NCBI GenBank assembly: GCA_934047225.1
Contig: OW203989.1
Coordinates: 4,563,977-4,627,976, forward strand
DNA: 64,000 bases
Source of the DNA: Ypsolopha sequella
Lineage: Eukaryota; Arthropoda; Insecta; Lepidoptera; Ypsolophidae
Reading direction: 5' to 3'
Every line of letters begins with the position of its first letter. The first letter of the stretch is position 1. The notes under the pieces were generated by a model, which was given only the letters and a program-made list of their open reading frames with translations, was not told the DNA's origin and ran no database searches. Positions 43,612 through 54,511 of this stretch are shown in pieces. Both the position numbers and the translations under genes were made by a program.

Positions 43612-44098
43612 GTTTTTGTTAGGCATGTATGTCAAACAACGTACCTGTCGTTTTGTTAGGCATGTATGTCAAACGACGTACCTGTCATTTTGTTAGGCAT
43701 GTATGTCAAACAACGTACCTGTCGTTTTGTTAGGCATGTATGTCAAACAACGTACCTGTCGTTTTGTTAGGCATGTATGTCAAACAACGTACCTGTCGTT
43801 TTGTTAGGCATGTATGTCAAACAACGTACCTGTCGTTTTGTTAGGCAGGTATGTCAAACAACGTACCTGTCGTTTTGTTAGGCATGTATGTCAAACGACG
43901 TACCTGTCATTTTTTTAGGCATGTATGTCAAACAACGTACCTGTCGTTTTGTTAGGCATGTATGTCAAACAACGTACCTGTCGTTTTGTTAGGCATGTAT
44001 GTCAAACAACGTACCTGTCGTTTTGTTAGGCATGTATGTCAAACAACGTACCTGTCGTTTTGTTAGGCATGTATGTCAAACAACGTACCTGTCGTTTT
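43612..44098. repeat. 37-bp minisatellite, about 13 copies
   Basis: The unit GTTTTGTTAGGCATGTATGT, then CAAACAACGTACCTGTC, repeats head to tail with only scattered substitutions (AACGACG for AACAACG, CATT for CGTT, one AGGCAGG). There are no spacers between units. Confidence 0.97.
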
Positions 44099-44798
44099 TC
44101 TGACCATAACGAGCCCTAAGATCTCATATTCTGAGCCTAAAATTCATAGGCTAACTCCTCTATGGTTTGATTATACTGAGATTGTAATCGATTTTTCAAA
44201 AAAACCAAGTTAATCGATTAATTTAGGTATTTATTTATTCTTTGGTAAATCCTTAAGTTTCGGTGGCTATGATAGATGAGTCTGTCTTGGCCTTTGAAGT
44301 CAGTTACTAAGTAAAATTATGTGTTAGATAATGTTGACAACTTCCTGTAATGGCTTAAATTATCTTGTAACATAATAAAATTAAATAATTAATTTACATT
44401 AAAGATAATTAAATGATTTTTGCAGTTATTACACAACCAAAGCAACCAGATGAATGAGCCAACCAATAACCGCCTCCACTAAATGATAATAAAGCACTCA
44501 CCATTCGTTTAGTTGGCTTGGTTACGTTGTAGACAAAAACGTAGCATATTGGTAAAAAATATGCCGCAAAACAAAAATTTTTGTGATTATTTCACAACCA
44601 AGATAAAAAGTTCTTGATATTAGACATTTTCCTGTCTTTTTTCCTGAAATACTTACTAAATCCCAAATTTAAAGTTGGCAGGTCTGCTAGAAATACCTTA
44701 GAATTTTGATGATCAGTGAGTGTGTGACAAAATATCGAAATTTTGCAGACAATTTCTATATTATATAAATTAGCGACCAAGTAATTTTGGGAATTCGG
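44099..44798. other. Spacer between minisatellites
   Basis: Contains the inverted pair ACAACCAAAGCAACC (44432) and GGTTACGTTGTAG (44520) and little else; no gene. Confidence 0.4.
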
Positions 44799-46170
44799 AT
44801 TTAGTGAGGTACGTTAGGTACAACCTCTAACGTAATTTAGTGAGGTACGTTAGGAACAAACTCTAACGTAATTTAGTGAGGTACGTTAGGAACAACCTCT
44901 AACGTAATTTAGTGAGGTACGTTAGGAACAACCTCTAACGTAATTTAGTGAGGTACGTTAGGTACAACCTCTAACGTAATTTAGCGAGGTACGTTAGGAA
45001 CAACCTCTAACGTAATTTAGTGAGGTACGTTAGGTACAACCTCTAACGTAATTTAGTGAGGTACGTTAGGTACAACCTCTAACGTAATTTAGTGAGGTAC
45101 GTTAGGTACAACCTCTAACGTAATTTAGTGAGGTACGTTAGGTACAACCTCTAACGTAATTTAGTGAGGTACGTTAGGTACAATCTCTAACGTAATTTAG
45201 TGATGTACATTAAGTACAATCTGTAATGTAATTTCGTGATGTACATTAGGTACAATCTCTAACATAATTTAGTTATGTACATTAGGTACAATCTTTAATG
45301 TAATTTAGTGATGTACATTAGGTATAATCTCTAACATAATTTAGTGATGTACATTAGGTACAATCTCTAACATAATTTAGTGATGTACATTAGGTACAAT
45401 CTTTAATGTAATTTAGTGATGTACATTAGGTACAATCTCTAACATAATTTAGTGATGTACATTAGGTACAATCTCTAACATAATTTAGTGATGTACATTA
45501 GGTACAATCTCTAACATAATTTAGTGATGTACATTAGGTACAATCTTTAATGTAATTTAGTGATGTTCATTAGGTACAATCTTTAATGTAATTTAGTGAT
45601 GTACATTAGGTACAATCTCTAACATAATTTAGTGATGTACATTAGGTACAATCTCTAACATAATTTAGTGATGTACATTAGGTACAATCTCTAACATAAT
45701 TTGGTGATGTACATTAGGTACAATCTTTAATGTAATTTAGTGATGTACATTAGGTACAATCTCTAACATAATTTAGTGATGTACATTAGGTACAATCTCT
45801 AACATAATTTAGTGATGTACATTAGGTACAATCTGTAATGTAATTTAGTGATGTACATTAGGTACAATCTCTAACATAATTTAGTGATGTACATTAGGTA
45901 CAATCTCTAACGTTATTTAGTAAGGTACGTTGGGTACAATCTCTAACGTAATTTAGGGATCTACATTAGGTACAATCTCTTACGTAATTTAGTGATGTAC
46001 ATTAGGTACGATCTCTAACGTAATTTAGTGATGTACATTAGGTACAATCTCTAACGTTATTTAGTAAGGTACGTTGGGTACAATCTCTTACGTAATTTAG
46101 TGATGTACATTAGGTACAATCTCTAATTTAATTTAGTGATGTACATTAGGTACTATCTCTAACGTAATTT
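44799..46170. repeat. 36-bp minisatellite, about 38 copies in two main types
   Basis: The left 11 units read TTTAGTGAGGTACGTTAGGT, then ACAACCTCTAACGTAA. From about 45198 to 45900 most units read GTGATGTACATTAGGTACAA, then TCTCTAACATAATTTA or TCTTTAATGTAATTTA. Mixed types follow to 46170. Each left-type unit contains the inverted arms ACGTTAG and CTAACGT. Confidence 0.97.
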
Positions 46171-46952
46171 TCAGGTTTATGCTTGCATTTGCAACAGAGA
46201 TATATAAAGATTAAAAGTGCCTCGAGTTGCTTCCAGTAAAGGTGGCTGTTTGCGCACATCTTATGATAGCTATAAATCTAGAGGTAATTTACTTTTTGAA
46301 AACTTATTTAATTATTTATTTAAGTTTTATTATATGTATAATGTATGTTTATTTATGAGTATATTCTATTCTTATCGTATTCTAACTTTTTTTATGTACA
46401 ATCTTATAGTTATCTATTTATTTTAGGTATTTCTTTTCCGATTACAAATTATTGTTTTGCGTACCTTTATTGCATCTCATTTTATTACAATTATTTCCAT
46501 CCGAAAATTTTCTGGAAGAAATCGCTATAAGTGATAGGGCATAAAATATTGGGCATTGTTTCTTACTTATTGTATTAATATGGTGTTTAAAAGAGAGTAA
46601 TAAAGCCTTGAATCGTCTAGGGAGTAGATACAATTTTTAATTTAATCTTGAATGTTTTATCAATATAGATCAATAAAAAATAATCAATTAATATAATGTT
46701 ATATTCCACATAAATATAAACACTAAATATATTTCGACCCCTCAGTGGGATCGTTATCAGGAGAATAGAAAAATATTGAATGACATATTATATAGGTATG
46801 TGAAGTTAGAAAACCGTTGACATTTGTTGATATAAAAAAAAATATTTTAAACCGAAATATAGCGCTTAAAACCACTTAATTAAGTATTTATATTTATGTT
46901 GAATATAAATGGTATTGTATAAATTAATTAATGTAATGAAGTAACAAGCCAT
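46171..46952. other. Spacer between minisatellites, exon-like scrap
   Basis: ATTTTCAGGTTTATGC at 46167-46182 looks like a splice acceptor followed by a Kunitz-like start, but the frame stops within 13 codons and has no cysteine pattern. The rest is AT-rich. Confidence 0.4.
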
Positions 46953-48268
46953 TGAAAGCATGTGTTCATATCCAGCGGGGTTCCTGGAGCTACGGTAATG
47001 AAACTAATGAGAGTGTAGGTATAGTCATTGAACGCATGTGTTCGTATCTAGCGGGGTCCTGGAGCTACGGTAATGAAACTAATGAGAGTGTAGGTTTAAT
47101 CATTGAACGCATGTGTTCGTATCTAGCGGGGTCCTGGAGCTACGGTAATGAAACTAATGAGAGTGTAGGTTTAGTCATTGAACGCATGTGTTCGAATATA
47201 GCGGGGTCCCTGGAGCTACGGTAATGAAACTAATAAGAGTGTAGGTTTAGTCATTGAACGCATGTGTTCGAATATAGTGGGGTCCCTGGAGCTACGGTAA
47301 TGAAACTTATAAGAGTGTAGGTTTAGTCATTGAACGCATGTGTTCGTATCTAGCGGGGTCCTGGAGCTACGGTAATGAAACTAATGAGAGTGTAGGTTTA
47401 GTCATTGAACGCATGTGTTCGAATATAGCGGGGTCCCTGGAGCTACGGTAATGAAACTAATAAGAGTGTAGGTTTAGTCATTGAACGCATGTGTTCGAAT
47501 ATAGCGGGGTCCCTGCAGCTACGGTAATGAAACTAATAAGAGTGTAGGTTTAGTCATTGAACGCATGTGTTCGTATCTAGCGGGGTCCTGGAGCTACGGA
47601 AATGAAACTAATGAGAGTGTAGGTATAGTCATTGAACGCATGTGTTCGTATCTAGCGGGGTCCTGGAGCTACGGTAATGAAACTAATGAGAGTGTAGGTT
47701 TAGTCATTGAACGCATGAGTTCGAATATAGCGGGGTCCCTGGAGCTACGGTAATGAAACTAATAAGAGTGTAGGTTTAGTCATTGAACGCATGTGTTCGA
47801 ATATAGCGGGGTCCCTGGAGCTACGGTAATGAAACTAATAAGAGTGTAGGTTTAGTCATTGAACGCATGTGTTCGAATATAGCGGGGTCCCTGGAGCTAC
47901 GGTAATGAAACTAATAAGAGTGTAGGTTTAGTCATTGAACGCATGTGTTCGAATATAGCGGGGTCCCTGGAGCTACGGTAATGAAACTAATAAGAGTGTA
48001 GGTTTAGTCATTGAACGCATGTGTTCGAATATAGCGGGGTCCCTGGAGCTACGGTAATGAAACTAATAAGAGTGTAGGTTTAGTCATTGAACGCATGTGT
48101 TCGTATCTAGCGGGGTCCTGGAGCTACGGTAATGAAACTAATAAGAGTGTAGGTTTAGTCATTGAACCCATGTGTTCGAATATAGCGGGGTCCCTGGAGC
48201 TACGGTAATGAAACTAATAAGAGTGTAGGTTTAGTCATTGAACGCATGTGTTCGTATCTAGCGGGGTT
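46953..48268. repeat. 75/76-bp minisatellite, left block, about 17 copies
   Basis: The unit contains CATTGAACGCATGTGTTCG, TAGCGGGGTCCTGGAGCTAC and GAAACTAATGAGAGTGTAGG. Two types alternate: A (TCGTATCTAG, TCCTGG, usually AATGAG, 75 bp) and B (TCGAATATAG, TCCCTGG, AATAAG, 76 bp). Type A keeps a reading frame, which explains small ORFs such as 46952-47224. The array is cut by the LINE at 48269 and resumes at 54522. Confidence 0.96.
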
Positions 48269-48931
48269 CAAATTCAAATTCAATTCAAATTCAAATTCAA
48301 ATAGTTTATTTTGCAAAGCAGGTATAGATATATACACTTTTTACACGTCAAATTTAATCTAATAAAGAAAATATATGTAATAGAATAATAAATGTACATG
48401 AACTAAATTAAAGGTTTATTTAATTTATGTAGCAATATATTTACGATTAAAATGATAGGTAAAATATATATTATACAAGGTAAAATCCAATCAGCCGCCC
48501 GAACCCATACCGGAGACCCGGCCAGGGACCAGGAACAAGGTTCAGTGATCACCAACCGAGCCCCCAGCACGAATCCAGGCGGCCGACCAAATCCCATCCT
48601 ATACACTACATACTAATAGGTTACATATATAAATACATGCCTACCTCCGCCCATTCGATTAGTCTTGCTAAGAAGAAGGGCAAGAAACTTAGCAAGATCA
48701 TGTCTTTTTTTCAACATAAAACTTATACTATACAATATATGACTTATATCTACTTTAACCAAGGGATAAGAAAATACAAGACAGTAGGAATTCAGGTTAA
48801 TGAAAAAAAGAAAAACATATATATCTTTGTCTACCTGTCTCATATAGTCCTTTTCCTTTTACAGTCTATAATCAATTAATGTTTACACCTTAGAGGAATC
48901 ATAAGTTAAGAAATTATACTATTTAATTAAA

Positions 48932-51808
48932 TTATAACTTACTACGAGTATCATTATCACTGTAACACCATGCTTCACCATCATCCAAATATTCATTTAT
49001 TTTATAATATGCCTTTTTCAATAGGCCCTGCTTAATATACAGTTTAAACTTATTCTCTGACAAAGTAAGGACCTCCTTTGGAAGTTTATTGTAAAATCTT
49101 ATACCATGTCCTACAAAAGAGGTACTCACCTTAGCGAGTCTGATTTTTGGAAAAGCCAGTTTATGCTTATTTCTGGTCTCCTTACAATGTTGCTTACCAA
49201 GCCTTGGGAAAGACTCAACATTTTTTCTGACATATCTAAGGACTTGGTAAATATATTCACAAGGAACCGTTAATATATTAATTTCTTTGAACTTTTGTCT
49301 TAATGAATCCCGGTGCTTCATATTATAAATAGCCCGAATTGCTCTCTTCTGCAAAACAAAGACTGCGTCTGTATCCGCGGCTCTACCCCATAACAGCATG
49401 CCGTATGACATAATGCTGTGAAAGTAACTAAAATAGACTAGTCTAGCAGTATCTACATCAGTAATTTGTCTTATGCGTCTAACAGCGTATGCGGCCGAAC
49501 TAAGTCTACCACATAGGGCTTCTATGTGGGGACCCCACTGAAGACGAGAGTCTACCGTAATGCCTAAAAACTTTGTTTCGTTAACTAACTCCAGCTTGGA
49601 CCCCTGCAAAAGCAAATTACCATCCACTTGAATTACATTTGGTAACGTAAATTTTATACACTTTGTCTTTTTTGCGTTTAAAACTAAATTATTTACAGTA
49701 AACCAATCAAGCACCAGTGATAAAGTTGTATTCGCGCCGTCAAGGATATCTTTACGTCTATTAACTTTAAAAATAAGTGACGTGTCGTCTGCGAATAATA
49801 CTATCTTCGTTAAGTCTTTAACTAAGTATGGAAGGTCATTTATGTAAATTAAAAACAGCAAGGGCCCTAATATGGAACCCTGCGGGACACCCATTTTAAC
49901 TAATGCTCCACTTGATTTTACCCCGTTAATGTCTACCTTTTGAATACGATCACTAAGATATGACTTCAATAACGCCAAAGATTTGCCCCTCACTCCGTAG
50001 TGATCCAATTTACATAAGAGTGTTTCATGATTAACGCAATCAAAGGCTTTCGAGAGGTCACAAAATACACCAAATGCATCTTGCTTTTCTTCCCAAGCAT
50101 CAAAAATGTGCTTAACTAAAGCAACTCCTGCATCTGTGGTTGACATCCCTCTAGTGAATCCATATTGTTCACAGTGAAGTAACTTATTTAAATTAAAATG
50201 AAATAACAATTGATTAAAAACTATTTTTTCAAAAACCTTACTCAATACCGGTAAAACTGACACAGGTCTATAGTTTGAAGGGTCCCCGTGGTCGCCTGAT
50301 TTAAAAAGGGGGATCAATTTACTAAACTTCATTAAGTCAGGAAAGATACCATCATCTACACATTTATTAAAAATTAATGCCAAATAAGGAGCTATTAAAT
50401 CAATAACAGAACTTATAACTTTCACAGATAGGCCCCATAAGTCCTCGGTTTTTTTCAAGTTAAGCGATTTAAATGCTTTAATTACAGTTAATGAATTAAT
50501 ATGTTTAAAAGCAAATACCGAAAGACACTGAGGTACGTGATCTATTAAAAGATCCTGCGCAAGCCTAGGGCTTGAATTTAAATCTTTAGTTGTTAAGGAA
50601 GGAATTTCAGTAAAGAATTGTTCAAAGGCATTCGCAACTTCTTTATCTCCTGTAACGACTTCATTGTTAATACTTAACTTAAGTTCGTTATCTCGTTTCT
50701 TACTTTTCCCAGTTTCAGTATTTATGATGTTCCATACTGTTTTTACTTTGTTATCGGACCTTTTAAGTTTTTTATTCAAGTAGATACTTTTTGCTTTTAA
50801 ACACACCAATTTAAAGATGCGTGAGTAATTTTTCACGAATTCAGTAAATTTAACATTATTATTGTAGGACTTTATGTCGTATAATTCGTATAAATGATTT
50901 CTGCTTTTATAAATACCTGGTGTCGCCCAGTCACTGAAGGTGATTTTACTTTTGTTAGAAAGTTTTTGCATCTTAAACGTATTTTCGAACTCTTTAGAGA
51001 CTATGTTGAAAAGGTCTGTAAAGAGAGCGTTTGGATCGTCTTGGAGAAGATTAAAATGTGCTAATTTAACTTCTAGATTTGCTTTGAAACAATCTACTTT
51101 GAGAGTTGTAATAGGTCTGCAAAAGACTTCTTTGGGCAGTTGTTTTACGCTTTGTTTAATGGTTATAGTTTGGCCACTGTGATCGGACTGCAAGCGGTTG
51201 ATTACTTTATTGTCTGAATACTCACAATCACAGAATATATTGTCGAGGCATGACGCAGTATCCCGAGTAATTCGAGTAGGTTCTAAGAACACATTAGACA
51301 AATTAAATGATTTGAATAAATGTAATAATTTTGAGCGCATAATCGATTTTTCTAGTAAATCTACGTTAAAATCTCCACATATAATAACTTTTTTCTTTGT
51401 ATCAAATAATAATTTTAAAACCTCTTCCATTGCTTTTTCAAAAATGTTGTAATCTTGTCCTGAGGGTCGGTAAACACAGAGAATAATATATGTACTCATT
51501 TCTATGCAAGCTAATTCTAGTTGATGTTCTACAGAAAGTTTTACAATGTCTTTTCTTTCCTTTGCTTTTATACTATTTTTTACAAGAATCATGGAGCCAC
51601 CTTTTTGTATTTTTAATCTATTGTAGCAACTAAGAACACTAAAATTATTAACATTAAAATGCATATCATGTTCATGTAGATGATGTTCGGTTACACACAA
51701 AATATCTGTTTTTGATTCCTCTAAGAACAACTCGATTGAAAGTATTTTGCTGAGAAAGCCGCCTTGTATGTTTTGATGTACCAGCTTTAATACAGGCGGC
51801 TTTCCCAT
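48932..51808 (-). CDS. LINE ORF2: AP endonuclease and reverse transcriptase
   Basis: The ORF nicks target DNA and copies the element RNA. From the first ATG at 51808 it has 958 codons; the frame can be read from a TTG three codons earlier. Endonuclease residues are in place: HQNIQG (near 13), VTEHHL (near 40), VYRPSG (near 113), CGDFNVDL (near 145), EPTRIT (near 176), LDNIF and SDHSG (near 208). Reverse transcriptase blocks follow: NYRPVSVLPVLSKVFEKIVF (about 512), FCDLSKAFDCVNH (about 582), GVPQGSILGPLLF (about 640) and LFADDTS (about 671). There is no RNase H. ORF1's stop lies 11 bp upstream, so ORF2 is probably translated by reinitiation. Confidence 0.95.
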   Translation of the reverse strand: MGKPPVLKLVHQNIQGGFLSKILSIELFLEESKTDILCVTEHHLHEHDMHFNVNNFSVLSCYNRLKIQKGGSMILVKNSIKAKERKDIVKLSVEHQLELACIEMSTYIILCVYRPSGQDYNIFEKAMEEVLKLLFDTKKKVIICGDFNVDLLEKSIMRSKLLHLFKSFNLSNVFLEPTRITRDTASCLDNIFCDCEYSDNKVINRLQSDHSGQTITIKQSVKQLPKEVFCRPITTLKVDCFKANLEVKLAHFNLLQDDPNALFTDLFNIVSKEFENTFKMQKLSNKSKITFSDWATPGIYKSRNHLYELYDIKSYNNNVKFTEFVKNYSRIFKLVCLKAKSIYLNKKLKRSDNKVKTVWNIINTETGKSKKRDNELKLSINNEVVTGDKEVANAFEQFFTEIPSLTTKDLNSSPRLAQDLLIDHVPQCLSVFAFKHINSLTVIKAFKSLNLKKTEDLWGLSVKVISSVIDLIAPYLALIFNKCVDDGIFPDLMKFSKLIPLFKSGDHGDPSNYRPVSVLPVLSKVFEKIVFNQLLFHFNLNKLLHCEQYGFTRGMSTTDAGVALVKHIFDAWEEKQDAFGVFCDLSKAFDCVNHETLLCKLDHYGVRGKSLALLKSYLSDRIQKVDINGVKSSGALVKMGVPQGSILGPLLFLIYINDLPYLVKDLTKIVLFADDTSLIFKVNRRKDILDGANTTLSLVLDWFTVNNLVLNAKKTKCIKFTLPNVIQVDGNLLLQGSKLELVNETKFLGITVDSRLQWGPHIEALCGRLSSAAYAVRRIRQITDVDTARLVYFSYFHSIMSYGMLLWGRAADTDAVFVLQKRAIRAIYNMKHRDSLRQKFKEINILTVPCEYIYQVLRYVRKNVESFPRLGKQHCKETRNKHKLAFPKIRLAKVSTSFVGHGIRFYNKLPKEVLTLSENKFKLYIKQGLLKKAYYKINEYLDDGEAWCYSDNDTRSKL

Positions 51809-51819
51809 TGTCTTCAATT

Positions 51820-53634
51820 CTAAAAAGAATTTTTTACAATTTTGTTAGTACTTGTACTAACCGTGTCAATAGGGACAAAATTATGTAAATAATTAACATT
51901 ACAAATACCATCAATTATAACTGGTATTGGAAAATTTCCTGTTACACTCTTTGTAACAGATTCACTACCTTCTAAAATGCATGCTAACTTAGTAGCTAAT
52001 TGTTTTTTATAATAATTTGCAAGGTACAAAGTACCTTCTGTCAAAAAAAAATCACGAATGTAGATATTCGTATCTAAGTAGTGCACCTTGTCACTGTGAC
52101 CAGCTGAGAAGTTGTGCATGCACATATTCAAATTATATAAAGTAGTTTTTTGTGACCCAGTAAGTAATTCTGAATATGGGAATTCACAAATGATGATTTT
52201 TTTAACACTAAGTTGTAACATTAGCTCGAGATATTTTATAAGGTCACTTTGTGTGATACCTGTACTATTTCCTATTAGCAGAACAATTGTAGTATTTAAT
52301 TGATATTCCATTTTGAGCAAACGCTCTACAATTTGTATGAAAGATGCACCTGGCATACAAATATTGGTGACTTTCTGCATAAGTTTATTTCCTAATAAGG
52401 GCCCTAAGTTTTTTCCAATAGAGTCTGTAAACACAACAGTATTATGTCCTTGCGACGCCGAGGATTCAGCCGCTGACGCAGCAACCGACAAGGGCTCAGA
52501 AGGCTGAGGGGAAGAGCTCGGCGTGGGCAGCGCGTCAGACGTAGGTGCAGGGTCTGACGCGGTTTCCACTGCAGGAGTGGATGATGGTTCTGCGCCATGA
52601 CCGGAGCCACGACGAAGGCGAGCAGAACGGCGACGTTGCTTTCGACGGGTAACCTTGCTCTTAGGTTCAGGTGTGGAGACTGGTGTTTTGGGACCCTGGT
52701 AAAGCTGACAGTCCTCACTTACGGACTCGGACGGAGGCACTGACACTCCAGGAGAGCCTGGGGATACTCTCAGACCAGTGACAGAGACGTGCTCCTGTGC
52801 GGGGGGTGTCATAGTCATGCCAAGTGGACTCTGAGATGGTGAGAGGCCCACGGACGTATGTAGATCCTGAGGGGTCAGTATAGGCGGAGTATCTGGCGAA
52901 GCTGGTGTTGCAGATGATCCACATAGCAGGCAGCTACTGTGTATGCAGCTAGGTTCCTCTGAAGGCTGTGTCGCTTTTACAAGTAACTGTAGTTTTTCAT
53001 CATTGCTGTCTATAATTTCACCCATGGATTCAGCAATTTTCAACATTTCTCCAAACGTTACATCCTGCTCAATAAGCTCGTCCCTTGCAGTATGATATTT
53101 TTGTCGCATGGTCTCTAGCTCCAATCTCAATTCGGTGATTTCGCTCGATTGGTGTGTTACATTCAAATCAGTTGAGTCGATAGTATGAAATGTTGAACGA
53201 GATTCAGCGCAGCTAACTAATTCATCATATAGTACCATTGATTTTTGTAGGGCTTGCTCTGCTTCATGGTTTTCTCGTTCCATGGTTACTTGTTGCAGTT
53301 CATTATGGGCCTTTGCAAGCTGCTGTTCAAGGTCACATATCTTTTGTAGTGATGCTTCATGTGTTCGGATGCACTCATTGTAAGAAGTGATTTCCTTGTG
53401 CAATGAATCTCGTTGAGTATGGAATGTTGCACGCTCCCTGTCAATGACAATCATCTCACGTTTTAAAAGAGTGTTTTGAGTGTTCATATTTTCTATCTCT
53501 TGTTCACTCTCTTTCCGCTCTTGGAGAAGCTGAGCATTGAGCTCTCTGGCAGTCTTGAGGTCCTCAAGGGTGGTCGCCAACTTCAGCTCCAATTCTTGAT
53601 TTAGAGCCCTGCTCAGTTGGCTCCGGGTCATCAT
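51820..53634 (-). CDS. LINE ORF1: coiled coil plus SGNH-esterase-like domain
   Basis: A 604-residue protein expected to bind the element RNA. Residues 5-215 are Glu/Gln/Leu-rich and should form coiled coil. A Cys cluster (CIHSSCLLC, 230-238) precedes a long Pro/Ser/Thr-rich linker and a basic patch (TRRKQRRRSARLRR, 329-342). Residues 398-560 resemble the SGNH hydrolase found in CR1 ORF1: block I as VVFTDSIG (usual GDS changed to TDS), block III as LLIGNSTG and a final block DFFLTEGTLYLANYYKKQLA in which the usual His is Leu. The catalytic Ser is present but the His is not, so esterase activity is doubtful. The start is the first of two adjacent ATGs. Confidence 0.9.
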   Translation of the reverse strand: MMTRSQLSRALNQELELKLATTLEDLKTARELNAQLLQERKESEQEIENMNTQNTLLKREMIVIDRERATFHTQRDSLHKEITSYNECIRTHEASLQKICDLEQQLAKAHNELQQVTMERENHEAEQALQKSMVLYDELVSCAESRSTFHTIDSTDLNVTHQSSEITELRLELETMRQKYHTARDELIEQDVTFGEMLKIAESMGEIIDSNDEKLQLLVKATQPSEEPSCIHSSCLLCGSSATPASPDTPPILTPQDLHTSVGLSPSQSPLGMTMTPPAQEHVSVTGLRVSPGSPGVSVPPSESVSEDCQLYQGPKTPVSTPEPKSKVTRRKQRRRSARLRRGSGHGAEPSSTPAVETASDPAPTSDALPTPSSSPQPSEPLSVAASAAESSASQGHNTVVFTDSIGKNLGPLLGNKLMQKVTNICMPGASFIQIVERLLKMEYQLNTTIVLLIGNSTGITQSDLIKYLELMLQLSVKKIIICEFPYSELLTGSQKTTLYNLNMCMHNFSAGHSDKVHYLDTNIYIRDFFLTEGTLYLANYYKKQLATKLACILEGSESVTKSVTGNFPIPVIIDGICNVNYLHNFVPIDTVSTSTNKIVKNSF

Positions 53635-54511
53635 TTTGACGGATTGACCTGAAATGATATGGGGGAGAACGGTAGTATTTCCACAAACAAAGCCAGGAAG
53701 TATGAGAGCCCTGTATACAGGATTGTGTTATGCTTGTAATGTGTAGGTTTGGTGCTTGAGTTTTGTGGGTGATGTGAATTAAACAAGTAATTTAGTCAAG
53801 CGTTCAACTGTGCTTCCACTATTCGTCAAGCACAGCGAGCCAAACTAACACTTGTGTGTGAAACTGGACGTTTCTCACAGAGTGAGATATGTATTTTAAG
53901 GAGTTGTGTATGTTAAATGTAAGTATATAATGACTCAAAATAATCAATGGAATTGCAAATAATCTCCCAGTTACAATCATATAAAAAAAAAAAAAAAACC
54001 GAAAGTTGAGTAAAGTATGTAGAATAAAAGGTGATAAGTAGTTAAATAAAATTAAGAATACAAAATAAGACTGTGGAAAATAAATTAACAGGTAAGTGAG
54101 AAAGAAAGGCTAAAAATTATAGAGAAAATAAGCAATAAAACAAGAAAAAATCTAAAAATAAATTAGTCAGTGCTAAATATGACGAGAGATTTGTCAGGTA
54201 CAGGCAAGGTACAATATTTTACTAACTAATAGGTCCTACAATAAAATGTGAATTACATTAAAACATAAAAACACGATATACTCGCCTTTAGATTTCTTTG
54301 TTCTCCGTGACCGTTACTAACAAACTTTAGCCAAAATTTTATCAGTTTTTGGCGTTTTCACTAATAAATAAATATACCCCCTAGGTATTTTATACACTAA
54401 TTAACAATAAAACACTAATAATTGATGAAATTAGGGGGATTTAAACTAATATTATAAATAAAAACAGGAGCTGCTGTTTTTGACAGCTGCTCAGGTCGCG
54501 TTCCGATTTGA
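53635..54511 (-). promoter_or_regulatory. LINE 5' untranslated region and probable internal promoter
   Basis: About 880 bp between the LINE's 5' end and ORF1. LINEs of this type carry an internal promoter in this place, but I see no TATA box or defined initiator that I could point to. AT-rich with an A run at 53983-53999. Confidence 0.45.

Larger units (their letters stand above)
48269..54511 (-). mobile_element. Apparently intact CR1-group LINE inserted in the minisatellite
   Basis: A 6.2-kb LINE on the minus strand with 5' untranslated region (53635-54511), ORF1, ORF2, a 630-bp 3' untranslated region and a tail of TTTGAA repeats (48269-48300) instead of poly(A). Both sides are the same 75-bp satellite, which proves insertion. 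ORF1 has an SGNH-esterase-like domain and ORF2 an AP endonuclease plus reverse transcriptase without RNase H, which fits the CR1/L2/Daphne group. No stops or frameshifts interrupt either ORF, so the copy may be young. Confidence 0.93.

Noticed and set aside
46167..46285. Possible further Kunitz exon (TTTTCAGGTTTATGC... and TAAAGGTGGCTG...GTAATT)
   Set aside because: In the phase required by the exon ending at 42797 the frame stops after 13 codons, or gives one cysteine only with a weaker acceptor. The exon at 55893 completes the domain properly.
46952..47753. ORFs of 62-90 codons reading SWSYGNETNESVG repeatedly
   Set aside because: They are produced by the 75-bp unit length being a multiple of three; frames break at each 76-bp unit.
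43612..48268. CRISPR-like regular repeats of 36-37 bp
   Set aside because: Units are directly adjacent with no unique spacers, and the window is clearly eukaryotic (introns, LINEs). These are minisatellites.
52112..52924. Several ORFs on both strands within LINE ORF1
   Set aside because: Shadows of the 604-codon ORF1, which has recognisable domains.
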